NCBI GenBank assembly: GCA_017419065.1
Contig: JAFOMB010000070.1
Coordinates: 1 to 16,191 of the forward strand
Length of the DNA stretch: 16,191 bases
Source of the DNA: Erysipelotrichaceae bacterium
GTDB lineage: Bacteria; Bacillota_I; Bacilli_A; Erysipelotrichales; Erysipelotrichaceae
Direction: 5' to 3'
Under the pieces are notes generated by a model. It worked only from the letters and a program-made list of their open reading frames with translations, searched no databases and was not told where the DNA came from. Of this stretch, positions 12,638 to 16,191 are shown in pieces; the first letter of the stretch is position 1, and each line of letters begins with the position of its first letter. The position numbers and the translations under genes were made by a program.

Positions 12638-14125
12638 ATGGCAAAAACTGAAAAGGATTTTAAGCAGATCGCTTCCCGTATCATCGAACTGGTCGGCGGT
12701 AAAGACAATATCGCACATGCCGGCCACTGTATGACGAGACTCCGTATCACGACGAAAGACACCAGCCTGGTCAATCTTGATGAGATCAGGAAACTCGGTG
12801 TCATCGGTGCACAGATGGTCGGTGACCAGGTACAGGTCATCATCGGCAATGACATCAACGAAGTATACGATGCCTTCGTCAATGCTTCCGGTGTCGTCAG
12901 AGAAGCTGCGATCAATGAAAATCTCGATCCGGAACTCACAAAGAAGAAGGGTATCAAAGAAATACTGGGTTCCATCTTCCCGGCGATCGTCGCCTGTGTA
13001 TTCCCGATCCTTCCGGCACTTCTGGCCTGCGGTCTTTTACAGGCTGTCGTGCTGCTGTTAGTCAACCTGCACGTACTCTCTGCTGATTCGCCGACGGTTG
13101 CGACTCTGACATGGGTCTATAACGTCGCCTACTACTTCTTGCCTGTTCTGGTCGGTTATGCGGCATCCAGAAGATTCAATGTCAAAGCGGCCATGGGTAT
13201 CCTCATGGGTCTCATCCTTGTCTATCCGGATTTCGTAGCTCTGTGCCAGCAGGGTGCCGGCGCCACGATCCCGAATCCGGGCGGCCCGCCGACGATCATT
13301 CCTGGTACCGGTAACGCCGGCTTCCTGTTCGGACTGCCGATCTATCCGGCTACCTATTCCAACACGATCATTCCGGTCATCCTGTGTGTCTTCGTGATGG
13401 GTTACATCGAGAAGTTCCTAAATAAGATCATTCCGAAGTCCATCCGCTTCGTCTTCGTACCGTTACTGGAACTGCTGATCATGATCCCTCTGGGACTGCT
13501 CGTCATGGCTCCTATCGGCGCAAGACTCTCCAGCGCATTCGCCGGTCTGCTGATCGGGCTGTTCAGCTCCCCGTTTGGTAAGATCCTGATCCCGGTCTTC
13601 TGTGCCGTCTATCCGTTCATCGTCATCACCGGCATGCATTTCAACCTGATGGCTGTCGGTGTCGCGATCGGCTCCAGATACGGCAAGAACCCGATCAACC
13701 ATCCTGCCGGCTTCATCTTCCAGTACACCCAGGCTGCCGCCTGTCTGGCTGTCGCCCTCAAGGCGAAGAATGCCGACAGACGCTCCCTGGCTCTCTCCTG
13801 CGCCTTCTCTGATGCCGTTCCGGGTATCTCTGAACCGGGTCTTTACGGTATCACCTTCAAGTATAAGAAATCACTGTACGCAGCCATGATCGGTTCCGCT
13901 GTCGGCGGTCTGATCTGTGCTCTGCTGAATGTCGGTTCTTATGCGGGCGGTCCGCCGAACATCTTCACGTTCCCGGTATTCATCAACCCGGCACCGGTCC
14001 CGAATCAGATGGCTGACCTCCGGAATATCATCATCGCGGTCGTTGTCGCTGCTGTGGTCACCTTCGCCCTCACGATGGTCTTCTACAAGGACGAAGAAGC
14101 CGACAAGATCGACGCTCAGGGATAA
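12638..14125 (+). CDS. PTS enzyme IIBC, glucose superfamily, beta-glucoside/sucrose-like
   Basis: A 495-aa permease. The IIB domain (about 1-90) has phospho-cysteine C31 in HAGHCMTRLRI, the signature of the glucose/beta-glucoside family. IIC (about 105-485) is a hydrophobic multi-span domain with the family motif GISEP (396-400). It takes up and phosphorylates a sugar, most likely at C6, at the membrane. Unlike BglF or BglP (about 610-630 aa) it carries no C-terminal IIA domain, and no separate IIA gene lies in the operon, so phosphate probably comes from a IIA encoded elsewhere. A Gly/Pro-rich stretch in IIC (about 205-228, TIPNPGGPP and PGTGN) looks longer than in the beta-glucoside permeases I know. 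AAAGGGG precedes the ATG. It is the likely phosphate donor for PRD1 of the antiterminator. The substrate is uncertain. Confidence 0.9.
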   Translation: MAKTEKDFKQIASRIIELVGGKDNIAHAGHCMTRLRITTKDTSLVNLDEIRKLGVIGAQMVGDQVQVIIGNDINEVYDAFVNASGVVREAAINENLDPELTKKKGIKEILGSIFPAIVACVFPILPALLACGLLQAVVLLLVNLHVLSADSPTVATLTWVYNVAYYFLPVLVGYAASRRFNVKAAMGILMGLILVYPDFVALCQQGAGATIPNPGGPPTIIPGTGNAGFLFGLPIYPATYSNTIIPVILCVFVMGYIEKFLNKIIPKSIRFVFVPLLELLIMIPLGLLVMAPIGARLSSAFAGLLIGLFSSPFGKILIPVFCAVYPFIVITGMHFNLMAVGVAIGSRYGKNPINHPAGFIFQYTQAAACLAVALKAKNADRRSLALSCAFSDAVPGISEPGLYGITFKYKKSLYAAMIGSAVGGLICALLNVGSYAGGPPNIFTFPVFINPAPVPNQMADLRNIIIAVVVAAVVTFALTMVFYKDEEADKIDAQG

Positions 14126-14131
14126 TCGTTG

Positions 14132-15628
14132 ATGTCAAGATTTCCTGATAACTTTCTCTGGGGCGGTGCGACCAGTGCCGCCCAGATAGAGGGAGGAAGA
14201 TGCTCAGACGGAAAAGGTCTCTGCCACCTCGATTACGTCTACTACCGCGGTCCGAAGATCCCGTGCAATTTCATGCTGAAGAGGGATTATGAAAGAGCCA
14301 AGGCGGAAGAAGCGACCCTGAACTTCCCGAACCGGAGAGGGATCGACTTCTATCATCACTACAAGGAAGACATCGCCTTACTGGCAGAGATGGGCTTCAA
14401 GGTGTTCCGCATGTCCATATCCTGGACAAGACTCTTCCCGACAGGTCTGGAAGAAACACCGGATCCAAAGGGAGTTGAATTCTATCACAACGTCTTCCGG
14501 GAACTCCATAAATACGGCATCGAACCATTGGTCACGATGATCCACTATGAACTGCCGATCGTCTTCGTTGAGAAGTATGACGGCTGGGCCTCTCCGGAAG
14601 TCATTCCGCACTGTGTCCGCTATCTGAAGTTCCTCATCGATGAATACAAGGATGAAGTCACCTACTGGCTGACCTTCAATGAGATCAACATGGTCACTGC
14701 TGTGCCGTGGCTCGGCGGCGGTATCCTCTTGGACAGATATGATGACTTTGAGATCCCGAAAGGCTTCCGTCCTTTCGGTGTTCTGCCGGAAGACATGGCG
14801 AAAAGATGGGACAATGCCTCCCATCAGGCCCTGCATCATCAGTTCATCGCCAGTGCCATGGTCGTGAAGTATGCTCATGAGACAGCTCCGCAGTGCAAGA
14901 TGGGCAACATGTTCAACCTCCATCACCTCTATCCGGAAACCCCGTCTCCGGAAGATGCCTACCGGGCACATGAAGAGAGCGAATACAACATGTTCTTCTG
15001 CGACGTCATGGCGAAGGGATATTATCCGAAGTGGATGCTGTCGTATTACCGGAAGCATCATATCGATATCCAGTGGTATGAAGGTTATGAAGAGATCCTG
15101 AAAGAGGGAACGATCGACTTCATCTCGCTGAGCTATTATCTCTCTTCTGTCGTCACCGCCGATCCGGCCAGACAGGAGAGGATAGGGAACTTCATGCGCA
15201 TGCTCCACAATCCGTATATCGAGACCAGCGACTTCGGCTGGCAGGTCGATCCGACAGCGCTCCGCATCTCGCTCAATGACCTCCGGGACCGTTTCAATCT
15301 CCCGATCTTCATCGCGGAGAACGGTCTGGGTGCTTTTGAAAGTCTCGGAGAAGACAAGACGGTCCATGATGATTACCGGATCGCCTATCTCAGAAGACAC
15401 ATCGAAGCCCTCGCAGACGCGATCGAAGACGGTGTCGACGTCTTCGGCTATACGATGTGGGGATGCATCGACCTGGTATCCTGTTCCCTGGTATCCATGT
15501 CCAAACGCTATGGCTTTGTCTATGTCGATGCGGATGATGAGGGAAACGGGACCTACAACAGATATAAGAAAGACTCCTTCACCTGGTATAAAAAGGTCAT
15601 TGCCACCAACGGCGAAGACCTGGATTAG
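14132..15628 (+). CDS. GH1 6-phospho-beta-glucosidase
   Basis: A 498-aa glycoside hydrolase family 1 protein that hydrolyses 6-phospho-beta-glucosides delivered by the PTS into glucose-6-phosphate and an aglycone or sugar, in the cytoplasm. It begins with FPDNFLWGGATSAAQIEGG (4-22). The acid/base is E184 in TFNEIN and the nucleophile E396 in IAENGLG. The loop SMSKRYGF (455-462), with serine, lysine and tyrosine, is the phosphate-binding signature that separates 6-phospho enzymes from plain beta-glucosidases. MIHYELP (136-142) also fits the phospho-group. The start at 14132 lies 6 nt after the EIIBC stop, and the ribosome binding AGGG is within the last EIIBC codons. A TTG at 14129 in frame is an alternative start adding one residue. 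Last gene of the operon, followed by two hairpins. Confidence 0.93.
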   Translation: MSRFPDNFLWGGATSAAQIEGGRCSDGKGLCHLDYVYYRGPKIPCNFMLKRDYERAKAEEATLNFPNRRGIDFYHHYKEDIALLAEMGFKVFRMSISWTRLFPTGLEETPDPKGVEFYHNVFRELHKYGIEPLVTMIHYELPIVFVEKYDGWASPEVIPHCVRYLKFLIDEYKDEVTYWLTFNEINMVTAVPWLGGGILLDRYDDFEIPKGFRPFGVLPEDMAKRWDNASHQALHHQFIASAMVVKYAHETAPQCKMGNMFNLHHLYPETPSPEDAYRAHEESEYNMFFCDVMAKGYYPKWMLSYYRKHHIDIQWYEGYEEILKEGTIDFISLSYYLSSVVTADPARQERIGNFMRMLHNPYIETSDFGWQVDPTALRISLNDLRDRFNLPIFIAENGLGAFESLGEDKTVHDDYRIAYLRRHIEALADAIEDGVDVFGYTMWGCIDLVSCSLVSMSKRYGFVYVDADDEGNGTYNRYKKDSFTWYKKVIATNGEDLD

Positions 15629-15637
15629 CCCCTGGTC

Positions 15638-15662
15638 TGTACAGGGATCTGGCCCCTGTACA
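15638..15662. repeat. Perfect inverted repeat after the GH1 gene
   Basis: TGTACAGGG (15638-15646) and CCCTGTACA (15654-15662) form a 9-bp stem with a 7-nt loop. Only a weak ATTTC follows, so it is either a first, poor terminator, an mRNA 3'-end stabiliser or an operator. It lies 5 nt before the real terminator. Confidence 0.55.
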
Positions 15663-15667
15663 TTTCA

Positions 15668-15702
15668 AAGCCATCTGTCCCCTAAGCAGATGGCTTTTCT
15701 TC
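15668..15702 (+). terminator. Intrinsic terminator of the sugar operon
   Basis: AAGCCATCTG/CAGATGGCTT (15668-15677 with 15687-15696), 9-nt loop, followed by TTTTCTT. It extends by a further A-T pair on the outside. Confidence 0.88.
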
Positions 15703-15716
15703 CCTGAGTCTGTCTT

Positions 15717-15722
15717 TATAAT
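15717..15722 (+). promoter_or_regulatory. -10 box of the flavodoxin-fold gene promoter
   Basis: A perfect TATAAT lies 23 nt before the ATG. The -35 position falls in the tail of the preceding terminator (TTTTCT) and is weak. The leader would be about 17 nt. Confidence 0.45.
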
Positions 15723-15745
15723 GGAAGAGTCTAAAGGAGGATCGT

Positions 15746-16191
15746 ATGAAAAAGATCATCGCTGTCAACGCCGGTCCGAGACTGGGCTGGAATACCGATA
15801 CCCTCATCAAAGAGGCCTGCCGGGGTGCAGAAGAAGAAGGAGCTGTCGTAGAACGCTATGACCTCTTCCGACTGGATAAGTATACCGGCTGTGTATCCTG
15901 CTTCGGCTGCAAGAAAGAAGACCATAAGGGACACTGTGTCGTCCGTGACGGCCTGACACCGGTGCTGGATGCGATAAGGGAAGCGGACGGTCTCATCATC
16001 GGCTCTCCGAATTACCTCTCTGATCTCACAGCTTCCTTCCATGCCTTATATGAAAGACTCATTTTCCAGAATCTGACCTATAACCGGGAGAATCCCTGCT
16101 GCAATACCCATCCTCTTCCGATCCTGCTGATCATGACCTCCAATGCCCCGGATACCATGTATCTCGATCTGCTGAAGGGCTATCAGAATAC
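15746..16191 (+). CDS. Flavodoxin-fold NAD(P)H-dependent oxidoreductase (partial, 3' end outside the window)
   Basis: The reading frame opens at the ATG after a strong AAAGGAGG (15733-15740) and is still open at the window edge, giving 148 residues of an unfinished protein. The start MKKIIAVNAGPRLGWNTDTL is the phosphate-binding loop of NADPH-dependent FMN reductase/flavodoxin-like proteins. A cysteine cluster GCVSCFGCKK (C49, C52, C55) follows, as in iron-sulfur flavoproteins and related 'flavodoxin family' reductases. Then comes the FMN-contacting segment GSPNYLSDLTA (86-96), a variant of the common SPVYxxxxxA. Family members reduce flavins, quinones or nitro compounds in the cytoplasm. The substrate here is unknown. 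Whether the three cysteines bind a cluster cannot be judged without the rest. It is a separate transcription unit from the sugar operon. Confidence 0.82.
   Translation, partial: MKKIIAVNAGPRLGWNTDTLIKEACRGAEEEGAVVERYDLFRLDKYTGCVSCFGCKKEDHKGHCVVRDGLTPVLDAIREADGLIIGSPNYLSDLTASFHALYERLIFQNLTYNRENPCCNTHPLPILLIMTSNAPDTMYLDLLKGYQN

Noticed and set aside
14129..14131. TTG start for the GH1 gene one codon before the ATG
   Set aside because: Possible, as spacing to AGGG is good, but the ATG is directly next to it and gives the family's usual N-terminus. Only one residue is at stake.
14378..15400. Open frame of about 340 codons opposite the GH1 gene
   Set aside because: Same reasoning: antisense to intact GH1 motifs, composition typical of a shadow frame, no upstream signals.
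1..16191. CRISPR arrays, toxin-antitoxin pairs, prophage genes or biosynthetic clusters
   Set aside because: No regularly spaced repeats and no matching gene families were seen on either strand. Apart from one IS200 element and the Rpn gene the content is standard metabolism and repair.

Overview
The window looks like chromosome from a low-to-moderate GC Gram-positive (Firmicutes/Bacillota), most likely a fermentative gut or oral anaerobe. Erysipelotrichia or a related clostridial lineage is my guess, made from gene content without a database. The signs are strong AGGAGG-type ribosome binding sites, consensus sigma-A promoters, PTS sugar uptake, a LicT/BglG antiterminator with RNA antiterminator (RAT) sites, a perfect match to the CcpA cre consensus, a split two-subunit transketolase and an Rpn/PD-(D/E)XK 'transposase-like' nuclease.

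Layout. 1-155: tRNA-Val(GAC) on the minus strand with its own promoter and terminator. 216-1364: FucO-type iron alcohol dehydrogenase. 1462-2319: Rpn-family nuclease. 2328-3590 (minus): RarA/MgsA replication-restart ATPase, which shares a bidirectional terminator with the nuclease gene. 3600-3743: divergent promoter region with a long inverted repeat. 3744-6587: fruK-fruA fructose operon. About 6621-7372: an IS200-type element whose transposase carries one in-frame amber codon, with both end hairpins, a long leader hairpin and a structured non-coding tail. 7460-10241: transketolase N and C subunits, then a nucleoside hydrolase beyond an internal terminator. 10302-15698: a beta-glucoside-type regulon made of a licT-like antiterminator under a consensus promoter with RAT1, then cre + promoter + RAT2 + terminator + mupG-like (DUF871) glycosidase + PTS EIIBC + GH1 6-phospho-beta-glucosidase. 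15746-end: a flavodoxin-fold oxidoreductase cut off by the window edge.

How the genes work together. Most of the window is carbohydrate catabolism feeding glycolysis. FruA imports fructose as fructose-1-phosphate and FruK converts it to fructose-1,6-bisphosphate. The nucleoside hydrolase releases ribose, which after phosphorylation can enter the pentose-phosphate pathway through transketolase. The EIIBC permease imports a phosphorylated disaccharide or beta-glucoside that is cleaved by GH1 and/or the MupG-like enzyme. The antiterminator protein is predicted to sense the PTS state through four conserved PRD histidines and to bind RAT2, which overlaps the operon terminator.

I do not see an undescribed defence, mobile or biosynthetic system. 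The points most worth a second look are a RAT pair with a shared non-canonical 3' half, a licT leader without a usual ribosome binding site, the inverted repeat between rarA and fruK, the amber-disrupted IS200 with intact-looking ends and a structured tail, and an operon pairing GH170/MupG-like and GH1 enzymes without an EIIA gene.
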